DNA of 64,000 nucleotides, from NCBI GenBank assembly GCA_016841955.1, contig JAENYE010000004.1, forward strand, positions 156,347-220,346. Reading direction: 5' to 3'. The notes beneath the pieces are model-generated. The model made no database searches, was not told the origin of the DNA, and saw nothing but the letters and a program-made list of their open reading frames with translations. Shown piece by piece: positions 39,548-47,845 of this stretch; position 1 is the first letter of the stretch; each line of letters opens with the position of its first letter. This DNA comes from Methanobacteriota archaeon (GTDB taxonomy: Archaea; Halobacteriota; Methanomicrobia; Methanomicrobiales; Methanoculleaceae). A program made the translations under genes and the position numbers.

Positions 39548-40815
39548 TGCCCTCGCCCTATCCCCTTGAACAGGAACTGGGGATGCGCTACTACGCATCC
39601 GTTGCCCCCGGCATCGGCGGGCGGCTCCGCTCAAGCCCCGGGGACTTCGTCGTCGAAGAGCTCCCGCTCCCGATCGGCGACCAGGACGGCCCATACCTTA
39701 TCTGCCGGCTCACCAAGACGAACTGGGAACTCCAGCGGGCGGTCAAGGAGATCGCAAAGCAGCTCGGCATCAGCCACCGGCGGATCGCCTGGGCGGGGAC
39801 CAAGGACAAGAACGCGGTGACCACCCAGTTCATATCGATCTACGACGTCCCGCCCGAAGCGGTCGGGCAGGTGCATCTTGGGGATATCTCGCTCGAGGTC
39901 GTCGGGCGGTCGCAGCACTCGCTCGCTCTCGGCAGTCTCGCGGGGAACCGGTTCGATATCGCCATCCGGGACTGCACTGCAGAGGACCTTTCGGCGCGGG
40001 TCCAGGCGGCGACGGTGGTGGCGTCTGCCGGGATACCGAACTACTACGGGCTGCAGCGGTTCGGCGTCGTCCGGCCGGTCACCCACATCGTCGGCGAGAG
40101 CATCCTCAAGGGCGATTACGAAGGCGCCGTGGCCACGTATGTCGGCCGGGCATACCCCCGGGAGTCGGAGGAGGCGCAGCGGGCCCGGACCCGGTTCGCC
40201 GAGACCCGGGATGCACGAGCGGCGCTTGCCGACCTTCCCGTCCAGATGACCTACGAGCGGGCGATGGCGAACCACCTCGTCGCGAACCCCGGCGACTACG
40301 CCGGGGCGCTCCGGGCGCTCCCCCCGAAGCTTCTCTCGCTTCTCGTAAGCGCGTTCCAGTCCTATCTCTTCAACTGCGCGCTCTCCTCCCGGATCGATGC
40401 CGGCCTCTCGCTCTCCGAGCCGGAGGTCGGCGACCGGCTCCTCTTCTTGAGTGGCCGCGAAGATATCGTCTCCGCACGGAACCGGCAGGCGGCCCTGCTG
40501 CAGATCCGCCGTGGCCGTTGCCGGATCGCCCTGTTCATCCCGGGCTCGGAACCGGTGGCGTCGCACGGGCCGATGGATGAGATCATGCAGGAACTGATGG
40601 AGAAGTCGGGCATCGACGCCGGAGACTTCGAGCGCGCCTCCCGGTTCGTAGAGACGAAGTTCGCCGGGGTTCTGCGGGCGATCAGCCTCTCCACCGACGT
40701 GGAGGCGGACGTATCCGGTGCAGATGTCCGGCTCAAATTTACGCTCCCCCCCGGCCACTACGCGACGACGGTCTGCCGGGAATACATGAAAGCCGACCCC
40801 TACGTGATGATCTAG
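39544..40815 (+). CDS. truD: tRNA pseudouridine synthase TruD
   Basis: A 423-residue enzyme that makes pseudouridine 13 in tRNA. The catalytic Asp is in IAWAGTKDKNAVTTQF. The N-terminal FVVEELP and the central NYYGLQRFGVVRPVTHIVGESIL are strongly conserved. The TRUD insertion domain occupies about residues 150-310. The C-terminal RFVETKFAGVLRAISLSTDVE is normal. ATG 39544 overlaps the pth2 stop. It converges with the riboflavin-pathway reductase gene. Confidence 0.96.
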   Translation: MMPSPYPLEQELGMRYYASVAPGIGGRLRSSPGDFVVEELPLPIGDQDGPYLICRLTKTNWELQRAVKEIAKQLGISHRRIAWAGTKDKNAVTTQFISIYDVPPEAVGQVHLGDISLEVVGRSQHSLALGSLAGNRFDIAIRDCTAEDLSARVQAATVVASAGIPNYYGLQRFGVVRPVTHIVGESILKGDYEGAVATYVGRAYPRESEEAQRARTRFAETRDARAALADLPVQMTYERAMANHLVANPGDYAGALRALPPKLLSLLVSAFQSYLFNCALSSRIDAGLSLSEPEVGDRLLFLSGREDIVSARNRQAALLQIRRGRCRIALFIPGSEPVASHGPMDEIMQELMEKSGIDAGDFERASRFVETKFAGVLRAISLSTDVEADVSGADVRLKFTLPPGHYATTVCREYMKADPYVMI

Positions 40816-40836
40816 GCGATCGGCGCGTAAAAAAGG

Positions 40837-41529
40837 TTAATCCTCGGGAGCGGGGCGGTAGAGCACGTCCCACTCGGTGACCAGATTGCTCCCGCACATG
40901 AAGTGGCGTTTCAGGGAGAGCCGGAACATCTCTTCTTCGGTCTCGATATGCATGCCGCCGACGAGGGACGGGGTATCGGCACCGCCGACGATGAACGGCA
41001 GATGGATCAGGCGGATCTCGTCCACGAGGCGGTGGTTCAGCATGGACCAGTTCAGCGTCGGTCCGCCCTCGATCATCATCCGGTTGACGCCGTAGTCTCT
41101 TTTTAAGACCTGCATCAGTTTCGGCAGATCGACCTCGTTCGCACCCGCGACGACGACATCGACGCCGTTTGCCCGGAGCCGGGCAACCTTCTCCGCCGGT
41201 GCGGCCTCGCTGACGGCGATGACCGTTCTGGCGTCCGGCCCGAGGACGTTTGCATCCGGCGGGATATCCGCCCGGCTGTTCGGGATGACACGGAGCGGGC
41301 TTTTCCCCTCCACCAGCCGGACTGTCAGGAAGGAGTTGTCGATCCTGATGGTGTTTGCCCCGACCATGATGGCGTCGCATTCCGCCCGGGTCCGGTGAAG
41401 GAGGATCTCGGTCTCGGGGGCCATATATTTCATGAGAATCTTGCTTGAGGCCCCGCGTTTCAGGGTGAGCTTCCCGTCGACGGTGATCTCTGACATCATG
41501 AGCACGTGCGGCCTGTCGTGATCTGACAT
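40837..41529 (-). CDS. arfC: 2,5-diamino-6-ribosylaminopyrimidinone 5'-phosphate reductase
   Basis: A 230-residue RibD-C/DHFR-fold reductase that acts early in archaeal riboflavin and F420 synthesis, reducing the ribosyl side chain with NADPH. Signatures are PHVLMMSEITVDGKLTLKRG, RAECDAIMVGANTIRIDNSFLTVRL, PLRVIPNSRADIPPDANVL, MMIEGGPTLNWSML and LIHLPFIVGGADTPSL. It is of normal length for the MJ0671 group and lacks a deaminase domain. It stands alone on the minus strand. Confidence 0.93.
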   Translation of the reverse strand: MSDHDRPHVLMMSEITVDGKLTLKRGASSKILMKYMAPETEILLHRTRAECDAIMVGANTIRIDNSFLTVRLVEGKSPLRVIPNSRADIPPDANVLGPDARTVIAVSEAAPAEKVARLRANGVDVVVAGANEVDLPKLMQVLKRDYGVNRMMIEGGPTLNWSMLNHRLVDEIRLIHLPFIVGGADTPSLVGGMHIETEEEMFRLSLKRHFMCGSNLVTEWDVLYRPAPED

Positions 41530-41672
41530 TGGAATTCGTTCCCGCTGATCTATCTGGCGTGAGCGTTTATGAATCTGGTGATTTTGGCCCGTATACGGTA
41601 TTCCGGGTGAAGTGTTGCGGCCTCATCCGGCAGAGCAAAGGTTAAACTCTTCACGGGGTGATAAATTATGCG

Positions 41673-42305
41673 ATGAATATAACCTCCCTGCGGCCGAAAT
41701 TCATCAAATATACGGAGCCAATCGCGTCGTTTTTCATACGCCTGGGCGTTACGCCGAATCAGGTGTCGGTGCTCTCCGTGCTCTTCGGTTTCTCGTGCGC
41801 ACTTGCCTTCACCGAGCGCTACTTCCTCGCAGGCAGCCTGCTCCTGTTCGTCTCGGCGATTCTTGACCTGGTGGACGGCAACGTCGCCCGGAAGAACCAT
41901 ACGGAGAGCAGATTCGGGGCCGTCTTCGACTGGATCGCCGACAAATACGTTGATGCGGCGGTCATCCTCGCCGTGGGGTTCTCCGGCATCCCTATCGTCA
42001 GCCACCTCATAGACGTCCCGCCTGTCGCCGATTTCGGTGTCGTGGGGCTGGCGCTTGCCGGATCGCTGATCAACACCTTCATCAAGCCGGTCACGTATGC
42101 GGAGATCGGCTACAGCGAGAGGATCGCCGGGAAGATCGAGGACCCCCTCGAGGGAGTCGGCTTCTTCGGCAGGCCCGAGACGATCCTCGTGCTGGTGCTC
42201 GGCGGTGTGACCGGGTACATCTGGGTTGCGGTCCTTCTCATTGCGGTCTGCACGAACCTCTCGGCGGTTCAGCGGGTCTTCTACCTCTACCGGCAGTACT
42301 CCTGA
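41673..42305 (+). CDS. CDP-alcohol phosphatidyltransferase (archaeal lipid headgroup enzyme)
   Basis: A 210-residue membrane enzyme that joins an alcohol phosphate to a CDP-linked archaeal lipid; archaetidylinositol phosphate synthase is the likeliest activity. The full CDP-OH-P motif is present as DLVDGNVARK...GAVFDWIADKYVD (D-x2-DG-x2-AR-x8-G-x3-D-x3-D). About six membrane helices follow, including FFIRLGVTPNQVSVLSVLFG. ATG 41673 is preferred over GTG 41658 since GGGGTGATA then serves as ribosome binding site. It is not in an obvious operon. Confidence 0.88.
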   Translation: MNITSLRPKFIKYTEPIASFFIRLGVTPNQVSVLSVLFGFSCALAFTERYFLAGSLLLFVSAILDLVDGNVARKNHTESRFGAVFDWIADKYVDAAVILAVGFSGIPIVSHLIDVPPVADFGVVGLALAGSLINTFIKPVTYAEIGYSERIAGKIEDPLEGVGFFGRPETILVLVLGGVTGYIWVAVLLIAVCTNLSAVQRVFYLYRQYS

Positions 42306-42485
42306 CGGAAAAGGCCGTCCGTCCGCCTCTCCTTCTTTTGCATCGCCCCTCCACGCGGCAGCATACCCTCCCGGGGAGGACGGCAGGCCATCGTGGAGCC
42401 CGGTGCAGGCCGGTCGGCGAGACAGGCCTTTCGCCGGCCCGATCCGGCGGGCCGTCCTGGGAAGAACCGCAGGACCCGATGGGGT

Positions 42486-43310
42486 TTAGGGCCCGGATCT
42501 CTCTGCTTTCGGCCGGATGATCTGCTCTACCTCCCCGCGGTAGAGCCGGTAGAGGCTGTCGGCGAGGGTGCCGAGCTCGGGGAGGATCATGAAGAGGGCG
42601 TAGGCGAGGACGACGAGAAATACCAGTGCCCCGAGTTCGGCCATGACGTTGTGCGCCCAGAAGAAACTCTCGTAGCCGAGCTCGCCGTTGCCGGCGATCG
42701 CGGGGAGGTAAGGGAACCACTGCTCGGTATAAGCCGTGATCACGAAGACGTTTCTTACGATATTCAGGATATAGATCGTCGGGAAGACCAGCAGGAAGCC
42801 TGCAACCTTCTGCTTCAGCGTCGATTGCACACCCCAGGCAACCCCGAGCATGATCGCGATGCTCTGGATCCCGGTGCAGGCGAGGATGATCTCGGTCTTG
42901 AACCCGTTGCGTTCCATCAGGTTCCAGGTCTGGAAGTTCACAGGGTACCCGACCGCCGCGAGTGCCGCGGATGTCTGGTCGGCGACGGCTGCGATCAGCC
43001 AGTTCCCAAGTGCCGGTATGTAGCCGAAGGGGGCGTAGATCAGGAACGCCACGGCCGCTATCGTCGAGATCTGCATCACGCGGGGGTCGTCGCGGAGCAG
43101 GTATTTTGCGGTGATGTAGAGGAACGGTATGGAGAGTAGGGCTATTGCCGGGTACATGAAGTTATTGAGGGAGAAGTAGTAGGGGAGCTCGAGGAAGAGG
43201 TATCCGATGATGCTTGCCCACCCGCCGATGGCAAAGTACTTCCTGAACCTGCTTGGGATAAGAAAGACGAGAAAGCAGATGCAGGAGATCAGCACCAGGT
43301 AATCCTTCAT
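42486..43310 (-). CDS. artA: archaeosortase A
   Basis: A 274-residue membrane transpeptidase-like enzyme that processes PGF-CTERM surface proteins and joins them to lipid. About eight membrane helices are visible. The three catalytic positions are the Cys of ILACTGIQSIAIMLG, the Arg of NIVRNVFVI, and the His of FFWAHNVMAELGA. MYPAIALLSIPFLYITAKYLL at the N-terminal side also fits the family. No PGF-CTERM substrate gene is seen in the window. Confidence 0.93.
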   Translation of the reverse strand: MKDYLVLISCICFLVFLIPSRFRKYFAIGGWASIIGYLFLELPYYFSLNNFMYPAIALLSIPFLYITAKYLLRDDPRVMQISTIAAVAFLIYAPFGYIPALGNWLIAAVADQTSAALAAVGYPVNFQTWNLMERNGFKTEIILACTGIQSIAIMLGVAWGVQSTLKQKVAGFLLVFPTIYILNIVRNVFVITAYTEQWFPYLPAIAGNGELGYESFFWAHNVMAELGALVFLVVLAYALFMILPELGTLADSLYRLYRGEVEQIIRPKAERSGP

Positions 43311-43437
43311 CCTTTACTCTTCGGCGTATCCGGCAATAAATCATTTGTGCGCCCGATCCGGCCGGGTCTCCGGCCGTGCAGACCCCGGCACCCGGCATGA
43401 CCAAGAGTTAATTGTGATCGGCATCCCATTCATTATA

Positions 43438-43752
43438 ATGATGTTCTGTCCACAGTGCAAAGGCCTGATGATATCGTCCGGTGGTCAGCTGAAATGCAAA
43501 AAGTGTGGCTATATCCGGGAGATCAACGACCTCGACCGGTTGAAGAAGACAGACAAACGTGTGGAGAAGGAGATCACCATCGTCGAGGACGAGGATAAGA
43601 TAGCAACCCTCCCGACGGCGACCATAAAATGCCCGGAGTGCGACTGCACGACGGCATACTGGTGGCTGCGGCAGCTGCGGGCGGCAGATGAGAGCGAGGT
43701 CCGGTTCTTCCGGTGCACCGCCTGCGGTAAGACGTGGCGCGAGTACGATTAG
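43438..43752 (+). CDS. tfs: transcription factor S (TFIIS-like)
   Basis: A 104-residue archaeal transcript-cleavage factor. The N-terminal zinc ribbon is FCPQCKG...LKCKKCGY. The C-terminal TFIIS-type ribbon is IKCPECDCTTAYWWLRQLRAADESEVRFFRCTACGKTWREYD, with the acidic RAADES tip (Asp-Glu) that reaches the polymerase active site. This marks it as TFS rather than Rpb9-type. Two start codons, 43438 and 43441, are adjacent. The promoter lies in the 127-bp spacer shared with artA. Confidence 0.95.
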   Translation: MMFCPQCKGLMISSGGQLKCKKCGYIREINDLDRLKKTDKRVEKEITIVEDEDKIATLPTATIKCPECDCTTAYWWLRQLRAADESEVRFFRCTACGKTWREYD

Positions 43753-43934
43753 GCTGGAGCCGTTTTATTGATTTGTTACCCCTCCGGGGGTGTTTTTCTC
43801 CTTCTTGCCGATTTATGTGTGGTTAGGGTTCATCTCCAGCCTTCATGCCGACATTCGTACCCCGGTACCGTTGTGGTACCCCGGTCCGCACGCGGAAGAG
43901 AGGCGGCAACGGCTGACGGACGGGGTCCCGCCCC

Positions 43935-45227
43935 TCACGGGCTCTCCGGGTCGACGATCCGCCCGATGAAGAGGATCGTGCCGGAATCGTTCTCCTGGAT
44001 AAGGAAGACGAACTGGTGGTCCGCCCGGAACACGGGCACGGTATCCGGGTGTGGACTCATCCCCCTACCCATGACGACCGCGGTCGCCGCCGCGGCTTCG
44101 GTGCCTTCCTCGTTCACGTCGACGAACGCCTTGTGGAAGACCCCGGTGATGAACAGGTCTCTCGTGCCGTCCATCCCCGAGAAGTCGGCGTCACCGGTAA
44201 ACGCCGTCGGCATCCCCATCGCCGCAAGCGTCGGGGGGAGGCTATACTCTGTCTCGAGCGTGAACTTCGGGAACGAGACCTTGACGCGCTCGTGAATCAG
44301 CGACTGCCGGAGAGCAGTGAGTGTCTCCGGGTCCAGCGCTTCCTCCGCAGCCGTCAGGTTGTCTTCCCCGGGAAGGAGGACGAGCATAGAGAGTTCCGTT
44401 CCGTCACCGTGCGCGTACGGTATCTCAAGCACCTGGAGGGTGTCGGTCTCTGCATACGGATAGACGGCACCCTCGTCCGTCCGGTGCATCATCGGGACGA
44501 GCACGGTCTCGCCCGGGGAGACCCGGAACCCCTCTTCCGTTGTCTCGTTTGCGTCGAACTGTTCGACCCAGGTGCCCTTGAAGTAGATCGCGTTCGTGAT
44601 CACGAGCCGGGTCAGCGGGTCGATCGAGCCGGGTGGCAGGAGGTCGCGGATCTTATCCTCGGTCTGCTCCTCCACCCACCGGTTGATCGTCTCCCGCGAC
44701 CCCTCGGGGCTCTCGATGAAGTCAAGGTTCGTGACGTTCGCCGAGTACCACCGGGCGGCCGCGTCGATGTAGCCCGGGAGGAACGGGCACGTCTCCTCCG
44801 CCCAGAGGGCGTTTGCTGTGTTGAGGGTGTAGTTGCCGCTCCCCTGGTTCAGGACGGCGTCGAGCCCGGCAAACCCCTCCCGCCGGAGGGTGTCGTTCGT
44901 TGGGAGGTGGAGCACCGATCCGATCTCGTCGGCGGTCGTGCCGCGGGCGCCTTCGTAGGTGATCGCGAGAGCCGACGATAGGCTGTAGGGCGAGAAGAAG
45001 AGGTTTTTACCCGAGTATCGGGGATCATTCGCGAGCTGCCGGTAGAGGTCGGCCGCAAACCGATTGTTCCCTGCCGAGACGCTGCCGCCGTCGTCCGGCG
45101 TCTCCTGCCCGGCAGGAGGGGCGGATTCTGCGGCTGTCGTCCCCGGCATATCGGTGCATCCCGCAGCGATGCTGCCGAGCGCCACGAGTGACGCCAGAAG
45201 CAGCAGGCTGATACCGTTTCTGTTCAT
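43935..45227 (-). CDS. serpin lipoprotein
   Basis: A 430-residue serine protease inhibitor family protein, exported and lipid-anchored. The signal peptide ends in a lipobox IAAGC (Cys23). The serpin fold follows (NNRFAADLYRQLANDPRYSGKNLFFSPYSLSSALAITYEGARG...NAIYFKGTW). The hinge EEGTEAAAATAVVM fits an inhibitory serpin, and the reactive loop runs through GRGMSPHPDTVPVF to the DHQFVFLIQ strand. By hinge numbering P1 is Gly or the adjacent Arg; the target protease cannot be named. A TATA box GGTATAAC near 45251-45258 implies a leaderless mRNA. Confidence 0.94.
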   Translation of the reverse strand: MNRNGISLLLLASLVALGSIAAGCTDMPGTTAAESAPPAGQETPDDGGSVSAGNNRFAADLYRQLANDPRYSGKNLFFSPYSLSSALAITYEGARGTTADEIGSVLHLPTNDTLRREGFAGLDAVLNQGSGNYTLNTANALWAEETCPFLPGYIDAAARWYSANVTNLDFIESPEGSRETINRWVEEQTEDKIRDLLPPGSIDPLTRLVITNAIYFKGTWVEQFDANETTEEGFRVSPGETVLVPMMHRTDEGAVYPYAETDTLQVLEIPYAHGDGTELSMLVLLPGEDNLTAAEEALDPETLTALRQSLIHERVKVSFPKFTLETEYSLPPTLAAMGMPTAFTGDADFSGMDGTRDLFITGVFHKAFVDVNEEGTEAAAATAVVMGRGMSPHPDTVPVFRADHQFVFLIQENDSGTILFIGRIVDPESP

Positions 45228-45344
45228 GGAGCGCGTTACGGCTGTTGGATAGTTATACCTGGCGTTAGCGACGAGTTTTTTCGAAGTCTTGTTTCTGCTC
45301 GGCGGCAGGGAGTCATCCGGTGGTACACGCGGCCGGCACTGTTC

Positions 45345-45378
45345 CTAATCACGATTAGTACTAATCCGGATTAGTACT
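45345..45378. promoter_or_regulatory. array of four alternating CTAATC half-sites
   Basis: CTAATC (45345), GATTAG (45353), CTAATC (45361) and GATTAG (45369) occur exactly every 8 bp. The span 45357-45378 is a perfect 22-bp palindrome with half-site AGTACTAATCC. It lies between the PIN gene end and the serpin start, about 120-150 bp upstream of the serpin ATG. It may be an operator. A role as terminator is less likely because no T run follows in either direction. Confidence 0.55.
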
Positions 45379-45462
45379 GAGGGCTTCGTCCCCGAGCGTG
45401 CTCCTACGGTGATCGTTGAAGGTGTTCTCTTTCTAGGTCGGGCGGCGTGCGGGTGAAGATCT

Positions 45463-45960
45463 CTATGGCTTCCACTTTCGTATTCGCGCATCGCACTCTG
45501 CTTTCGGGAGCCATCGATTGTTCGCCTGCATTGTTCTCAGGGCATCTGCGGCGTGCGGGCCCGTGAGGATGTCCGCGTCCACGAGCGCATCCAGTACCCA
45601 CAATGTTCCGTGGCATTCTACACCGTTCTTTTCGGCCATCATGCGCAGGTGACCGTCACCGGTTACCAGTACGGCTTGCGTATCCCGTGCCAGGACGAAT
45701 GCAGAAAGGTCCCTGTAGGAGAGTCCCCGGTGCTCCCGGAGGAGTTCGTAGATCTCTGAAACCTGCCCGGGTTCAAGGTCAACGATCTGTACGCCGCAGG
45801 GACCTAATCGCTCGTGGGAGATTGTTTTTATCTCGTGGGCGATGAAGTTCGTCATGAGGAAGGTGTAACTGAGATATGGGGGACAATCCAGTATCCCGCC
45901 AGCGTCCAGGTCGAAGACGTAGTTCGCATCGATTGAACACTGAACCCGGACACCCTTCAC
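45463..45960 (-). CDS. PIN-domain protein (DUF3368-like)
   Basis: A 165-residue putative nuclease. PIN acidic residues appear in order: Asp in CSIDANYVFDL, Glu in NFIAHEIKTI, Asp in LSYRDLSAFVLAR, and Asp in VLVTGDGHLR. A C-terminal helix region (WVLDALVDADIL) follows as in DUF3368. The start is GTG 45960, nine bases after the stop of the Xre-peptidase gene, so the two form an operon. This fits a toxin-like partner of the regulator (inference from gene pairing). Confidence 0.8.
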   Translation of the reverse strand: MKGVRVQCSIDANYVFDLDAGGILDCPPYLSYTFLMTNFIAHEIKTISHERLGPCGVQIVDLEPGQVSEIYELLREHRGLSYRDLSAFVLARDTQAVLVTGDGHLRMMAEKNGVECHGTLWVLDALVDADILTGPHAADALRTMQANNRWLPKAECDARIRKWKP

Positions 45961-45969
45961 ATGTATCGC

Positions 45970-46998
45970 CTAGAATGATTCAACACACTGCTCACCGGGC
46001 TGTTCTCCCCCCAATAATTCCTGAGCTCGTGATGTACTTATCTTCTTTTCACTGAGAGCGCGGAGCACCAGCAGTTTCATGTGTGTAGGATGTTCTTGTG
46101 GCAGCGGGATTCCGGGTTCCCGCTGCCGCCATCCATGTTGATTGAAGAGCGTCCAGAGGCGTTCCGTCGTGCTCTTTGATACTATACCGAGTTCTGCAGC
46201 CCGATGGAGCCAGGCACTCATGCTCATACCCCATTTGTGCTTGAGGAGGTAGAACTCGCGCGGCGATATGTTCCGGCGTTGTTGTCCAAGTTCCTGAAAC
46301 GCCATCTCCTTCGGTACGAGGAACGCAGCGGCAAACCGGTGTGCCGCCGCCTCTTCATCGAGGCCTCCTTCTACCTGGAGCAGCAGGTGGCCGAGCTCAT
46401 GGGCGAGGTTGAACCGCTGGCGGTCCCCAGGTGTGTCGTTGTTCACGGCGATAACCGGGGTGTTGTCGTCGTAGTAGAACGTCAGGGCGTCGAAAGTATC
46501 CGGGGCGTCGATGACGCCGACCTTAATGCCGTGCTGCTCCAGCACATCCATGACGTTCTCGATTGGGTCGAGTCCTAGGCTCCATTCGTCACGAACCCTC
46601 CGGGCAACGTTTTCAATCCCGTCGAGGCTCGCTACACAGCAGTTCTCCTTTGAAGGGAGCGTGAGGGTCTTTTCCTCGCCCAGGATCAGTTCGATCTCGA
46701 GTTGCCGTTCGAGCCACTCCCTGACCCTCGCATGCACCTGGTTCTCTTCTTTCTTTTTCAGCGGTTTCCGGCACCGGTACTGCGGCTCGGAAAGATTCAC
46801 CGATACGGAGCGGAAGAAGTAATCGACGTTCACCCCAAGTATTTCGCTCATTTGAATCAGGAGCCCCGATCTCGGGACGGTCTCGCCGGTCTCGTACTTC
46901 GAGATTGCCATGGCGCTCAGGCCCATCTTTCCGGCCAGATCCCGCTGGCTCAAACCTGCCCCAATGCGTGCAGATTTTATCCGTTCCCCGATGGTCAT
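45970..46998 (-). CDS. Xre regulator fused to ImmA/IrrE-type metallopeptidase
   Basis: A 342-residue protein. Residues 1-65 form an Xre helix-turn-helix (KSARIGAGLSQRDLAGKMGLSAMAISKYETGETVP). The central domain has the zinc peptidase motif FNLAHELGHLLL with a later Glu in GLDEEAAAHRFAAAFLVP. The C-terminal part resembles the usual COG2856 helical end. Such proteins cleave partner regulators or antitoxins on stress. ATG 46998 lies beside an inverted repeat (47023-47058), suggesting autoregulation. It is upstream of the PIN gene. Confidence 0.9.
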   Translation of the reverse strand: MTIGERIKSARIGAGLSQRDLAGKMGLSAMAISKYETGETVPRSGLLIQMSEILGVNVDYFFRSVSVNLSEPQYRCRKPLKKKEENQVHARVREWLERQLEIELILGEEKTLTLPSKENCCVASLDGIENVARRVRDEWSLGLDPIENVMDVLEQHGIKVGVIDAPDTFDALTFYYDDNTPVIAVNNDTPGDRQRFNLAHELGHLLLQVEGGLDEEAAAHRFAAAFLVPKEMAFQELGQQRRNISPREFYLLKHKWGMSMSAWLHRAAELGIVSKSTTERLWTLFNQHGWRQREPGIPLPQEHPTHMKLLVLRALSEKKISTSRAQELLGGEQPGEQCVESF

Positions 46999-47022
46999 CT
47001 CATCTCACCGTCGCACGGTCTT

Positions 47023-47058
47023 GTTTACAATGCCTTGAAATTTTGATGTTTTGTAAAC
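47023..47058. promoter_or_regulatory. inverted repeat upstream of the Xre-peptidase gene
   Basis: GTTTACAA at 47023-47030 is perfectly inverted as TTGTAAAC at 47051-47058, with a 20-bp A/T-rich spacer. It begins 25 bp before the Xre-peptidase ATG and spans the expected TATA position, so it is a likely autoregulatory operator. Confidence 0.6.
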
Positions 47059-47254
47059 TAAAAGGTACCTCGTGATCTTTGTATATATACGTTATGGTAC
47101 GATCGCTGGATTGAGCGGGTCAGGTCGCCCGGGGGGGTGGTAGGTTCATCAGAGTGTGGGCCAGAAAAGTTGAGCCTACACACGATCACTATTCTCCGCT
47201 ATCTAATCAGCCAGCGGGAAAAGGTATATTGTTTCTGTCGTCATTTCTCAACAT

Positions 47255-47845
47255 ATGGTGCCGGCGTCTTCCGGAAATGCCGGAAAGTACCTGATCATCG
47301 ACACGGAAACAACCGGGACGCTCAAGACGGGCCGCCCGCCTCCCCGCCTCGTCGAGGTGGCCTGGCTGGTCTGCGACGCCATGGGAGAGGTCGTGGAGAG
47401 GGGCGACAGGATCATCCGTCCAGATAGCTTCACAATTCCGGTGAACGCCTCCCGAATCCACGGGATCACCACCGGGTACGCCCGGCGGACCGGTGTGCCT
47501 GTCCGCGAGGCTCTTGAGGCTCTCTCTCTGGCCGCAAACAAGAGTTCTGCGATTGTCGCGCATAATCTCAGGTTTGACCTTGCAGTCCTTGCGGGTGAAT
47601 GCAGACGTGTTGGCGTTCCTGACCCGCTCACTACGCTACCCGGCATATGTACAATGGAGTCGACGTCGTCACTCTGCAAGATCCGGCGGGGAAGTGGGTA
47701 TAAGTGGCCAACACTCTCTGAGCTTCATCAGACTCTCTTTAGCCTTCCCTACGAGGGTGCTGCTCATCGCGCAGCTGGTGACGCAGAGGCGTGTGCACGA
47801 TGTTTTTTTGCTCTCAAAGAGACGGGTTTTTGGGAACTGGTGTGA
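47255..47845 (+). CDS. DEDDh 3'-5' exonuclease beside CRISPR array 1
   Basis: A 196-residue DnaQ/RNase T-type exonuclease. Exo I is LIIDTETTGTL (Asp, Glu), Exo II is SSAIVAHNLRFDLAVLAGE (Asp), and Exo III is GAAHRAAGDAEACARCFF (His, Asp), so the catalytic set is complete. A TATA box GGTATATTG at about 47222-47230 lies 25 bp before ATG 47255, implying a leaderless mRNA. The stop codon (47843-47845) lies inside the first, degenerate CRISPR repeat. DnaQ domains are fused to Cas2 in some type I-E systems and trim prespacers. A similar role here is possible but unproven, as the gene is at the trailer end and on the opposite strand. Confidence 0.85.
   Translation: MVPASSGNAGKYLIIDTETTGTLKTGRPPPRLVEVAWLVCDAMGEVVERGDRIIRPDSFTIPVNASRIHGITTGYARRTGVPVREALEALSLAANKSSAIVAHNLRFDLAVLAGECRRVGVPDPLTTLPGICTMESTSSLCKIRRGSGYKWPTLSELHQTLFSLPYEGAAHRAAGDAEACARCFFALKETGFWELV

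Noticed and set aside
47143..47150. GGTTCATC resembling the start of a CRISPR repeat upstream of the exonuclease gene
   Set aside because: Only eight bases match; the rest of the repeat hairpin is absent.
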